In this document: positions 1-6,670 of the stretch, piece by piece
Numbering within the stretch: position 1 is the first letter of the stretch
Layout: every line of letters begins with the position of its first letter
DNA from: Desulfovibrio sp.
GTDB lineage: Bacteria; Desulfobacterota; Desulfovibrionia; Desulfovibrionales; Desulfovibrionaceae
DNA: 17,596 nucleotides
NCBI GenBank assembly: GCA_020217165.1
Contig: JAIWOE010000019.1
Coordinates: 1 to 17,596, forward strand
Direction of reading: 5' to 3'
Notes under the pieces: generated by a model
The model's input: the letters and a program-made list of their open reading frames with translations, nothing else
What the model was told of the DNA's origin: nothing
Database searches by the model: none
Translations under genes and position numbers: made by a program

Positions 1-686
1 CAGCCATGCGCGGGCTCTTGCAGGAAGAGCTCAAGGACATCTTCACCCCGCCCAAGACCATCAAGGCCGTGAATCCGCCCGAGGTGGTGCTCATCATTGG
101 CGTCAACGGCGTGGGCAAGACCACCACCATCGCCAAGCTGGCCCATCGCGGGGTGCTGCAGGGCCGCCGGGTGCTCATCGCCGCGGGGGATACCTTCCGC
201 GCCGCCGCCGTGGAGCAGCTGCGCATCTGGTCCCAACGCACGGGGGCGGGGTTTTTTGCCAAGGGGCAGAACGCGGACCCGGCCGCCGTGGCGTTCGAAG
301 CCGTGGACCACTGCCTCAAGGAGCGGTACGACCTGCTCATCGTGGACACGGCCGGCCGCCTGCATACCAAGGTGGACCTGATGGAGGAACTCAAAAAAAT
401 TAAGCGGGTGCTTGGCAAGAAACATCCCGGCGCGCCCCACCGCAGTGTGCTGGTGCTGGATGCCACCACCGGGCAGAACGCCCTTTCCCAAACCCGGCTC
501 TTCCATCAGGGCGTGGGCGTGGACGAAATCATCCTCACCAAGCTGGATGGCACGGCCAAGGGCGGGGTGGTGGTGGCCATTGCCAGCCTGTTCAAGCTGC
601 CCATCACCTTTGTGGGCCTGGGCGAAAAGATGGAAGATTTGCGGCCCTTCCACGGCGAGGACTTCATCAAGGCCCTGCTGGAGTAG
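1..686 (+). CDS. ftsY: Signal recognition particle receptor FtsY, C-terminal NG domain (5' end outside window)
   Basis: GTPase that docks SRP-ribosome complexes at the inner membrane during co-translational insertion of membrane proteins. The open frame runs in from the left edge. The ATG at 6 is an internal methionine, because the N-terminal part of the N domain is missing. Counting from that methionine, the SRP-type GTPase motifs are all present: P-loop GVNGVGKT at about 32-39, DTFRAAA at about 62-68, DTAGR at 114-118, the guanine-specificity TKLDGTAKGG at about 178-187, and the closing GLGE at 204-207. The GLGEKMEDLRPF ending is typical of FtsY rather than Ffh, and there is no C-terminal M domain, which excludes Ffh. 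FlhF is less likely because TKLDGTAKGG is characteristic of FtsY. A rho-independent terminator follows. Confidence 0.96.
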   Translation, partial: AMRGLLQEELKDIFTPPKTIKAVNPPEVVLIIGVNGVGKTTTIAKLAHRGVLQGRRVLIAAGDTFRAAAVEQLRIWSQRTGAGFFAKGQNADPAAVAFEAVDHCLKERYDLLIVDTAGRLHTKVDLMEELKKIKRVLGKKHPGAPHRSVLVLDATTGQNALSQTRLFHQGVGVDEIILTKLDGTAKGGVVVAIASLFKLPITFVGLGEKMEDLRPFHGEDFIKALLE

Positions 687-715
687 CCGAGCCGTCTGCC
701 CAACAAGACATGCCT

Positions 716-753
716 GGCCGGTTTGAACGAGTGTCGAACCGGCCAATTTTTTT
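716..753 (+). terminator. Rho-independent terminator of ftsY
   Basis: A perfect 8-bp stem (716-723 with 737-744, arm GGCCGGTT) has a 13-nt loop that can form a further 3-bp pairing, and it is followed by seven Ts at 747-753. It lies 29 bases after the ftsY stop. The T run is on the plus strand only. The same hairpin lies past the 3' end of the convergent minus-strand gene at 761, where it has no T tail. Confidence 0.85.
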
Positions 754-760
754 GGGGGGA

Positions 761-1672
761 TCAGTGCCCGTGGCTGACCACCTCGCCCTCCAGCCGGGAA
801 TGGTCCGGCTTCTCCGGCTTGCGTTCCGGCGGGGGCGGGGTCCAGTGGTTGTAGGCCTTGGTGATGCCCAGGGCCAGCAGGGCGGAGGCGATGCCGATGC
901 CCACATCGTAATAGATGGGCGCCGTGAGGCTCATGCGCATGAGCAGGGTGGAGATGGCGTAGCCCGAGTTGCGGAACACGGCGTGGAAGCAGGGCACGAA
1001 GCGGTGGGACAGGAACACGATGAGGATGTCTGAAAAAATCAGCACCGTGTACACGGTTTCAAAGAAGTCCTGCGGCGTTTGCCCCGTGGCCTTGAGGTAC
1101 ACATATCGCACGCCCAGGCCCAGGAAAGACACCAGCAGCATCAGGGCCAGGCCCTTTTTGACGCTGGAAAAGCGGTAGCGGTCCATGGCGCAGGTGATGG
1201 CCGGGGTGGACTTGAGGGTGCGGTAATACACGCCGATGAGGAAGAAGATGACCAGGGCGCCCACCCCATCGGACAAAATGGGGTAGAGGGGTTCCACGCC
1301 GCCGGAAAGGTCGATGGGTTCTGGCAGGTGGATGAGGTGCTTGAAGGAATTGCGCAGCAGGATGAGGGAGAGCAATTCCAGCTGCTTGCCCAGGGCCTGG
1401 GACACCGACGAGGGCAGGACGAAAATGAAGCTCAGCACCTCCAGAATGAGCAGGCAGGTGAAGGCCACATTGACGGCGTAATAATGGCTGGTGGGCGTGG
1501 CGGAGGCCAACGGCTCAGGCAAGAGGCCCTGACGCCGCAGTTCAATGCCCGCCAGGGCGGCCAGGAATACCACCACAATGCCCCCGGCCACGGCGCGCTG
1601 CGTGTTCGGGTGTTCCCAGAAGTGCTCGATGGGGTCGAACACCCGCTGGGCCACGGTGTAGATGCGTTCCAT
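761..1672 (-). CDS. Multi-pass membrane protein of unknown function, coupled to bactofilin
   Basis: A 303-residue protein that I do not recognise. It begins with an amphipathic segment (MERIYTVAQRVFDPIEHFWE). About six hydrophobic helices follow, at roughly 28-45, 64-86, 133-150, 172-192, 204-222 and 253-272, and then a charged, proline-rich cytoplasmic-looking tail (PPPPERKPEKPDHSR). No catalytic motif is visible. The frame is open 28 codons further upstream, but that extension lies inside the bactofilin gene and is rich in Pro, Arg and Ser. The ATG at 1672 is therefore preferred: it lies one base after the bactofilin TAG, an arrangement that implies translational coupling. Loose resemblance to PsiE-like membrane proteins was considered but is not strong enough to name it. 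A role as membrane partner of the bactofilin filament is an inference from position only. Confidence 0.85.
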   Translation of the reverse strand: MERIYTVAQRVFDPIEHFWEHPNTQRAVAGGIVVVFLAALAGIELRRQGLLPEPLASATPTSHYYAVNVAFTCLLILEVLSFIFVLPSSVSQALGKQLELLSLILLRNSFKHLIHLPEPIDLSGGVEPLYPILSDGVGALVIFFLIGVYYRTLKSTPAITCAMDRYRFSSVKKGLALMLLVSFLGLGVRYVYLKATGQTPQDFFETVYTVLIFSDILIVFLSHRFVPCFHAVFRNSGYAISTLLMRMSLTAPIYYDVGIGIASALLALGITKAYNHWTPPPPERKPEKPDHSRLEGEVVSHGH

Positions 1673-1673
1673 G

Positions 1674-2129
1674 CTAGCGCTTGAACCAGCCCTTCTTCTT
1701 GGGGGCGCTGGCGGTGTCTTCTTCCTGGGTGGGGATGTCCGGGAAGGCCTCGGCATCGTAGGACGTCGGCGCGGGCACGTTGGCGGCGTTGCCTGCGGCC
1801 TCGCGCTTCATGGTCACCTGTCCTTCCAGCAGGGCCCCTTCTTCCACATCCAGATACGGTGCGGTGAGGTTGCCCACCAGTTTGGACTGCTTCTGCAACG
1901 TTGCCTTGCTTCGGGCCGTGACGTTGCCGACGATGGTGCCATTGGATACCAGCTGCTCCACCACGATTTCCCCTTCCACCCGGGCTTTTTCGCCGAGAAT
2001 CAGCGTGCCTTCGGAGTGGATGACCCCGGTGAACGAGCAATCTATGCGAACCATGCCCTTGAACTGCAGCTGCCCTTCGAAGACGGCGCCTGCGCCAAGG
2101 AAGGCGTTGATCATGTCCTTGCCAGCCAT
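1674..2129 (-). CDS. Bactofilin (polymer-forming cytoskeletal protein)
   Basis: A 151-residue bactofilin. The family assembles without nucleotide into beta-helical filaments used in cell shape, stalk or envelope work and chromosome positioning. The core at about 15-108 shows the short repeating turns expected of the right-handed beta-helix: FEGQLQFKG, VRIDCSFTGVI, GTLILGEKARVEGEI, NGTIVGNVTA, KLVGNLTAPYLDVEEGALLEGQV. A disordered, acidic and proline-rich tail follows and ends in the basic KKKGWFKR. The start MAGKDMINAFLG at 2129 has a GAGGA four bases upstream. The frame is open 20 codons further, but nothing in that stretch resembles the family. The gene is first of a minus-strand pair, with the membrane protein ATG one base after its stop, and it is divergent from the CoA ligase gene. 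Confidence 0.93.
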   Translation of the reverse strand: MAGKDMINAFLGAGAVFEGQLQFKGMVRIDCSFTGVIHSEGTLILGEKARVEGEIVVEQLVSNGTIVGNVTARSKATLQKQSKLVGNLTAPYLDVEEGALLEGQVTMKREAAGNAANVPAPTSYDAEAFPDIPTQEEDTASAPKKKGWFKR

Positions 2130-2317
2130 TGTGTCCTCATTTTCCTTGATTCGGATGAGTCCCCACGCGTCCGTTACACTGCGGCGCATGCCGCCCAGGG
2201 CCGGGCTGTGCAGGGATAGAGCGTGCTCCTCGTACCACGATGCCGGGCGAGAGACAATGCCCTCATCGCCTTGCCATGCGGTCGTCTCTTCGATTGATGC
2301 CCGGCGCGATTTCCAGT

Positions 2318-3628
2318 ATGACCCGGCCCATGGAAATTTACCACCCTGCAGAAATGCTTTCCCGTGACGAGCTTGCCGCCCTGCAGTGCCAGCGCCTGCG
2401 GGAGACGGTGCGTCGGGCCCGCGACTCCCGGTTCTACAAGCAGCGCCTGGACCAGGCTGGGGTTGCCCCGGAATCCATTCGCTCCCTGGACGACCTGGCC
2501 CGCATTCCCCCCACCACCAAGCAGGACCTGCGGGACAGTTACCCCGACGGCATGGTGGCCGTGCCCCAGGATCGTCTGGTGCGGCTGCATGCCTCCAGCG
2601 GCACCACGGGGTCGGCCACGGTCATCTACCACACCCGGGAAGACATTGAGACCTGGGCCCAGCTCATGGCCCGGTGCATGTACATGGCCGGGGTGCGACC
2701 CTGGGACGTGTTCCAGAACACGTCGGGCTATGGGCTGTTCACCGGCGGCCTGGGCATCCATTATGGCGCCGAAGCCCTGGGCTGTCTGACCATCCCCTCG
2801 GGACCGGGCAATACCCGGCGCCAGCTCAAGCTCATCCGGGATTTCGGCGTCACGGTGCTGCACATCATCCCGTCCTATGCCTTGTATCTGGGGGATGCCA
2901 TCGCCGCCGAAGGGCTGGACCCGGCGACGCTTTCTCCGCGCATCGCCCTCATCGGGGCTGAACCCCACAGCGAGGAAGCGCGCCGGCGCATCGAGACCCT
3001 GCTGGGGCTCAAAGCGTACAACTCCTACGGGTTGTCGGAAATGAACGGCCCGGGCGTGGCCTTTGAGTGCCAGTGCCAGGACGGCATGCACCTGTGGGAG
3101 GACGCCTTTATTGCCGAGATTTTGGACCCGGACACCGGCCAGCCCGTGCCCGAAGGCGAGGTGGGCGAGCTGGTGATGACCTGCCTGACCCGCACGGGCA
3201 TGCCCATCCTGCGCTACAAGACGCGGGACCTGACGCGCTTTGTGCCTGGGGTGTGCGCCTGCGGCCGGCAGCATCGCCGCATCGACCGCATCAAGGGCCG
3301 CGCCGATGACATGCTCATCATCAAGGGCGTGAACATCTACCCCATGCAGGTGGAGCAGGCCCTCATGGCACTGCCAGAGGTGGGGCAGAACTATCAGATC
3401 GTCCTCACCCACGACGGCCGCATGGATCAGCTGACGGTGCAGGTGGAACTGCGGGAGGACTTTTTCCAGGAAGACATGCGCGCCTTGACCGGCCTGCAGA
3501 AAAAGATCGCCGGCATCCTGCGTGACGAGATCCTGGTGACACCCCGGGTGGAGCTGGTGCAAGCCAACACCCTGCCTCGCACCGAGGGCAAGGCCGTGCG
3601 CGTGCTGGACAACCGCACGAAAGACTAG
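2318..3628 (+). CDS. Phenylacetate-CoA ligase family protein (AMP-forming)
   Basis: A 436-residue member of the PaaK branch of the adenylate-forming enzymes, which activate an aryl acid with ATP and CoA. Motifs counted from the ATG at 2318: nucleotide-binding SSGTTGSATV at 93-102, YNSYGLSEMNGPG at 234-246, YKTRDL at 300-305, hinge region GRADDMLIIKGVNIYP at 327-342, and the C-terminal PRTEGKAVRV with catalytic Lys425. The Cys/His set of PaaK proteins is also present (Cys251, Cys253, His258, Cys313, Cys315) and may hold a metal. The start is uncertain: ATGs at 2318 and 2330 both give a normal length, and neither has a good ribosome site. The family consensus begins close to MEIYHP, so 2330 is also reasonable. 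In anaerobes such ligases often work with indolepyruvate:ferredoxin oxidoreductase in aromatic amino acid use, but no such genes lie here, so the substrate is not settled. Confidence 0.93.
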   Translation: MTRPMEIYHPAEMLSRDELAALQCQRLRETVRRARDSRFYKQRLDQAGVAPESIRSLDDLARIPPTTKQDLRDSYPDGMVAVPQDRLVRLHASSGTTGSATVIYHTREDIETWAQLMARCMYMAGVRPWDVFQNTSGYGLFTGGLGIHYGAEALGCLTIPSGPGNTRRQLKLIRDFGVTVLHIIPSYALYLGDAIAAEGLDPATLSPRIALIGAEPHSEEARRRIETLLGLKAYNSYGLSEMNGPGVAFECQCQDGMHLWEDAFIAEILDPDTGQPVPEGEVGELVMTCLTRTGMPILRYKTRDLTRFVPGVCACGRQHRRIDRIKGRADDMLIIKGVNIYPMQVEQALMALPEVGQNYQIVLTHDGRMDQLTVQVELREDFFQEDMRALTGLQKKIAGILRDEILVTPRVELVQANTLPRTEGKAVRVLDNRTKD

Positions 3629-3634
3629 GAGAAG

Positions 3635-3739
3635 ATGCCCTTCGAGTATAAAAAATTCCCGGTGGAACCGCGTTTCCCCGGGCTCCTCCCCCTGCGCGTG
3701 GCCGCCGGTGTGTTGCCTGTCAAAAGGACGTGTTCATGA
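3635..3739 (+). CDS. Possible 34-codon micro-ORF overlapping the DUF456 start
   Basis: An ATG at 3635 opens a 34-codon frame that fills almost the whole gap between the CoA ligase stop and the DUF456 gene. Its TGA (3737-3739) overlaps the DUF456 ATG (3736-3738) in the classic ATGA arrangement, and AGGAG lies at 3627-3631, only three bases before its ATG. The product starts MPFEYKKFPVEPRFPG and has a Pro-rich first half and a mildly hydrophobic centre. No family is recognised. It could be a leader peptide that couples translation of the ligase and DUF456 genes, or a chance frame. The short ribosome-site spacing lowers confidence. Confidence 0.3.
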   Translation: MPFEYKKFPVEPRFPGLLPLRVAAGVLPVKRTCS

Positions 3740-4254
3740 TGGAATCTCTCTGGAGCGCCATGGGGCCCTCCCTGTATAGCGTGTTGCTGGTGCTCTGCCT
3801 GGGCATCACCGTCATCGGGTTTCCCGGCAACTGGGCCATGGTGGCCCTGGTGGCGTTGTGGAAACTCATGCATGGCGACGCCGGCTTCGGCTGGGGTTTT
3901 GCCGCGGGATGCGCCGGCATTGCCCTGGTGGGGGAAGGTGTGGAGATGGGGCTGCAGGCCCTCACGGGGACGCGGCACGGCTCCTCCCGCAAGGGCAGCA
4001 TCGGGGGCTACGTGGGCATGATCCTGGGGGCCATTGCCTGCGCGCCCATCCTGTTTGGCCTGGGGGCGCTGCCCGGCGCGCTGCTGGGGGCGTATCTGGG
4101 CTGCCTGTTCATGGAGCACAGCCAGGGCCGGCCCTGGCCCGAGGCCAACCGCGCCGCCCGGGGCGTGCTGCTGGGGAGCTTTTTGGGCATCATCACCAAA
4201 TTCAGCCTGGGGGTGGTCATCCTGGTGCTGGTTATCCCGCGGTTGTTTGCGTAG
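3736..4254 (+). CDS. DUF456 family inner-membrane protein
   Basis: A 172-residue hydrophobic protein with the layout of DUF456. An N-terminal helix of about residues 12-30 ends in GFPGNW. A second helix follows at 33-46. Then come glycine-rich helices with the family-like GSSRKGSIGGYVGMILGAI and LPGALLGAYLGCLFME stretches (about 82-127), and a last helix at 146-170. The family function is unknown. The ATG at 3736 is chosen because AAGGA at 3724-3728 sits seven bases upstream. A GTG at 3730 is in frame but too close to that site. The stop is two bases before the trmJ ATG, so the two are probably translated together. The many small residues and conserved glycines suggest close helix packing. 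A transport or membrane-stability role would be a guess. Confidence 0.88.
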   Translation: MMESLWSAMGPSLYSVLLVLCLGITVIGFPGNWAMVALVALWKLMHGDAGFGWGFAAGCAGIALVGEGVEMGLQALTGTRHGSSRKGSIGGYVGMILGAIACAPILFGLGALPGALLGAYLGCLFMEHSQGRPWPEANRAARGVLLGSFLGIITKFSLGVVILVLVIPRLFA

Positions 4255-4256
4255 CC

Positions 4257-4997
4257 ATGGCCCTTGAATTTTTGCACATCGTCATGGTGGGGACCAAGTT
4301 TGCAGAAAACGTAGGCTCTGCGGCCAGGGCCTGCGCCAACATGGGATGCCCCAACCTGGTGCTGGTGCGCCCGGCCAACTGGGACGAAGACCGCGCCCGC
4401 TCCCTGGCCACCGGCACCGGCCAGGAGGTGCTGCGCCGCATGCGCATCGTCTCCAGCCTGGAAGAAGCCGTGCAGGACATGGCCGCCGTGTACGGCACCA
4501 CGGCCCGGGGCGGCGGCTGGCGCAAGGGCATCCTCACCCCGGCCAAGGCCGCGCCCCTGATGCATGAGGTGATGCAGCAGGCCGAGCCCGTGGCCATCGT
4601 CTTCGGGCCGGAAGACCGCGGCCTGACCAACGAGGAAACGAGCATCTGTTCCCGCCTGGTGACCATCCCCACGGCCTCGGAGCATACGTCCCTCAACGTG
4701 GCCCAGGCGGTCATGGTGTTTTTGTACGAATGCTTCGTGAAATCGCCGGGGCCGGTGTTTCGCCCGGCCGGGCCGCCGGAATCGCGTCTGGCCACCCACG
4801 GCGAGCGCGAGACCCTCTACGCCACCCTGCAGTCCACCCTCACGGACATGGATTTCCTCAAGGGAGACAATCCAGATTACTGGATGCTGCCTGTCCGCCG
4901 GTTTCTGGAGCGCACCCCCCTGCGCCGCCACGAGTTCAACCTGCTCATGGGCATGTGCCGGCAGGTGCAGTGGCTGCTGGGGGCGAAGAAAAAATGA
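4257..4997 (+). CDS. trmJ: TrmJ-type tRNA 2'-O-ribose methyltransferase (SPOUT, TrmH group 1)
   Basis: A 246-residue SPOUT methyltransferase that is expected to methylate the 2'-OH of tRNA nucleotide 32 using S-adenosylmethionine. The three family motifs are clear: motif 1 NVGSAARACANMG at 18-30, motif 2 VFGPEDRGLTNEE at 115-127, and motif 3 IPTASEHTSLNVAQAV at 137-152, which form the trefoil-knot cofactor site. The C-terminal extension of about 80 residues, ending RRHEFNLLMGMCRQVQWLLG, is typical of TrmJ (TrmH lacks it). The open frame extends far upstream, but that part overlaps DUF456 in another frame. The ATG at 4257, two bases after the DUF456 stop, gives the family N terminus (MALEFLHIVMVGTKFAENVG). 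There is no clear ribosome site, consistent with translational coupling. The exact target nucleotide is inferred from the family. Confidence 0.93.
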   Translation: MALEFLHIVMVGTKFAENVGSAARACANMGCPNLVLVRPANWDEDRARSLATGTGQEVLRRMRIVSSLEEAVQDMAAVYGTTARGGGWRKGILTPAKAAPLMHEVMQQAEPVAIVFGPEDRGLTNEETSICSRLVTIPTASEHTSLNVAQAVMVFLYECFVKSPGPVFRPAGPPESRLATHGERETLYATLQSTLTDMDFLKGDNPDYWMLPVRRFLERTPLRRHEFNLLMGMCRQVQWLLGAKKK

Positions 4998-5032
4998 GCA
5001 ATGGCCGGGGGAAACTCGTCCCCCGGCCATTG
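4986..5032 (-). terminator. Hairpin terminator of purF, shared by the convergent trmJ end
   Basis: A perfect 13-bp stem (4999-5011 with 5020-5032, arm CAATGGCCGGGGG) has an 8-nt loop. On the minus strand it is followed, after four bases, by TTTTTT (complement of 4989-4994), making a canonical terminator for purF. The plus strand has no T run after the stem, so for trmJ it is at best a stabilising 3' hairpin. The hairpin begins one base after the trmJ TGA and ends three bases before the purF stop. The T tail lies inside the trmJ coding end. Confidence 0.85.
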
Positions 5033-5035
5033 TCG

Positions 5036-6439
5036 TTACCAGGAAAGGGCCACCGGGTTTTCCAGGCAGAGCTTGCCGCCCTGGCCGGGCGGGGGGATGG
5101 GGTAATCCCCGGTAAAGCAGGCCAGGCAATAATCGCTGGGATGCGCGACGGCGGAGAGCAGGCCCTCGATGGTGATGTAATGCAGGGAATCCAGGCCGAT
5201 GAAGCGTGCGATCTCATCGATGTCATTGTAGGCGGCGATGAGTTCGCCCTTGGATGAGAAGTCGATGCCGTAGAAGCAGGGGAAACGGATGGGCGGGCAG
5301 GTGACGCGCATGTGAATCTCCCGCGCTCCCAGCTCCCGCAGCTTCTTGACGCGGGTGCGGATGGTGGTGCCGCGCACGATGGAATCATCCACAATGAGCA
5401 GCTTTTTCCCCTTGATCATGGATTTCACGGGGTTGATCTTCACCCGCACGCTGAAGTCCCGCATGTCCTGGGAGGGCTGGATGAAGGTCCGGCCCACGTA
5501 ATGGTTGCGGATCATGGCCGTTTCGAAGGGCAGGCCCGAGGCCTGGGAATAGCCCACGGCGGAGTAGATGCCCGAATCCGGGAACGGCATGACAAAATCC
5601 GCATCCACCGGCGCTTCCTGGGCCAGACGCATGCCCATGGCCTTGCGGCAGTTGTACACCGTCTCGTCAAAGACAATGGAATCCGGCCGGGCAAAGTAGA
5701 TGAGCTCGAAGATGCACTGACGCCGGGGGTGCGGCTCGCAAATCTGGTAGCTTTTGACGCACTTGTCTTCGATGACCAGCATTTCGCCGGGCTCGATGGC
5801 GCGCAGGAATTCGGCTTCCAGCAGGTCAAAGGCGCAGGTTTCCGACGCCAGGACGTAGGAATCGCCCACGCGGCCCAGGGCCAGGGGCCTGAAGCCGTTG
5901 GGGTCCTTGATGGCAAAGAGCTTGTTGTTGGCCAGGATGAGCAGGGAATACGCGCCCTTGACCCGGCCGCAGGCGGCGATGATGGCTTCTTCCAGCGTCA
6001 TCTTGCCCAGGTTCTTGGCGATGAGGTGGATGAAGATTTCCGAATCGATGGTGGTCTGGAAGATGGACCCCTGGGCCTCCAGCTCCCGGCGCAACTCCAC
6101 GGTGTTCACCAGGTTGCCGTTGTGTCCCAGGGCGATGGACAGGCCGCCGATGCGCGCCAGAAAGGGCTGGGCATTGCGCACCAGGGATGCGCCAGTGGTG
6201 GAATACCGGATGTGCCCGATGGCCACCCGGCCCTTGAGCTCCTTGCCCAGGTGGCGTTCGTTGAACACCTCCGGCACCAGCCCCATGCCGCGCTGTTCGC
6301 GGATGGCGGCGCCGTCCCAGGTGGCAATGCCGGCGCTCTCCTGACCGCGGTGCTGCTGCGCATACAGCCCAAAATACGTCATGCGCGCGGCTTCGGCATG
6401 ATTGTATATCCCAAACAGCCCACAGTATTCTTTTTTCAT
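5036..6439 (-). CDS. purF: Amidophosphoribosyltransferase, iron-sulfur type
   Basis: A 467-residue PurF, the first committed enzyme of purine synthesis (PRPP plus glutamine to phosphoribosylamine). The class II glutamine amidotransferase domain fills about 1-230. It has catalytic Cys6 after a short propeptide (MKKEY) that must be removed to free it, then the conserved QQHRGQESAG (28-37), RYSTTG (78-83) and HNGNLVN (106-112). The phosphoribosyltransferase domain carries the PRPP loop LIVDDSIVRGTT at 348-359. Cys242, Cys388, Cys438 and Cys441 (SDYCLACFTGDYP) match the cysteines that bind the 4Fe-4S cluster in the Bacillus subtilis-type enzyme, so this is the oxygen-sensitive form. The ATG at 6439 has AAGGAC six bases upstream. 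Upstream codons in the same frame belong to the palindromic leader. carB lies upstream on the same strand. Confidence 0.97.
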   Translation of the reverse strand: MKKEYCGLFGIYNHAEAARMTYFGLYAQQHRGQESAGIATWDGAAIREQRGMGLVPEVFNERHLGKELKGRVAIGHIRYSTTGASLVRNAQPFLARIGGLSIALGHNGNLVNTVELRRELEAQGSIFQTTIDSEIFIHLIAKNLGKMTLEEAIIAACGRVKGAYSLLILANNKLFAIKDPNGFRPLALGRVGDSYVLASETCAFDLLEAEFLRAIEPGEMLVIEDKCVKSYQICEPHPRRQCIFELIYFARPDSIVFDETVYNCRKAMGMRLAQEAPVDADFVMPFPDSGIYSAVGYSQASGLPFETAMIRNHYVGRTFIQPSQDMRDFSVRVKINPVKSMIKGKKLLIVDDSIVRGTTIRTRVKKLRELGAREIHMRVTCPPIRFPCFYGIDFSSKGELIAAYNDIDEIARFIGLDSLHYITIEGLLSAVAHPSDYCLACFTGDYPIPPPGQGGKLCLENPVALSW

Positions 6440-6453
6440 GGACAGGTCCTTCC

Positions 6454-6625
6454 GGGGGGCTCCGTCCCCCAGTCCCCCTGGCAGGGGGGATGATTCCCCC
6501 TGCACCCCGCACGGTTTCGGGCCGCATCAAGGCACAGCGCACTATGCCTTGATGCGGCCCGAACGTTGGTGGGGGCCCGGGAGGAATCATTTCCCCCGGT
6601 GGGGGTGCGGGGGCAGCGCCCCCGC
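6454..6625. repeat. Large GC-rich palindromic element between carB and purF
   Basis: The centre is a perfect 19-bp inverted repeat (6516-6534 with 6545-6563) around a 10-nt loop. On either side the symmetry continues imperfectly: ATGATTCC at 6490-6497 mirrors GGAATCAT at 6583-6590, each embedded in C and G runs. Several smaller hairpins nest in the arms: 6455-6459/6466-6470, 6481-6488/6496-6503 (perfect 8 bp), the competing 6474-6480/6482-6488, and 6607-6614/6618-6625 (perfect 8 bp). There is no T run, so it is not a plain terminator. The arms look like two inverted copies of a dispersed GC-rich intergenic repeat of the REP/BIME kind. In the carB-purF transcript it would fold into a long structured spacer ending close to the purF ribosome site. 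Confidence 0.75.
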
Positions 6626-6670
6626 GTGCTGTGGGCGCGTTGCGCGTGGCGCGACACGCCCGGGTTCGGC

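Noticed and set aside
1673..1756. 28-residue N-terminal extension of the membrane protein
   Set aside because: It lies inside the bactofilin gene, is Pro/Arg/Ser-rich, and the coupled ATG at 1672 fits better.
2174..3562. Minus-strand 462-codon frame antisense to the CoA ligase
   Set aside because: Same cause: His/Gly/Ala-rich shadow with no recognisable motif, opposite a ligase with all core motifs intact.
3858..4256. N-terminal extension of the TrmJ frame
   Set aside because: It overlaps DUF456 in another frame, and its sequence is Gly/Arg-rich and unlike TrmJ. The family N terminus starts at 4257.
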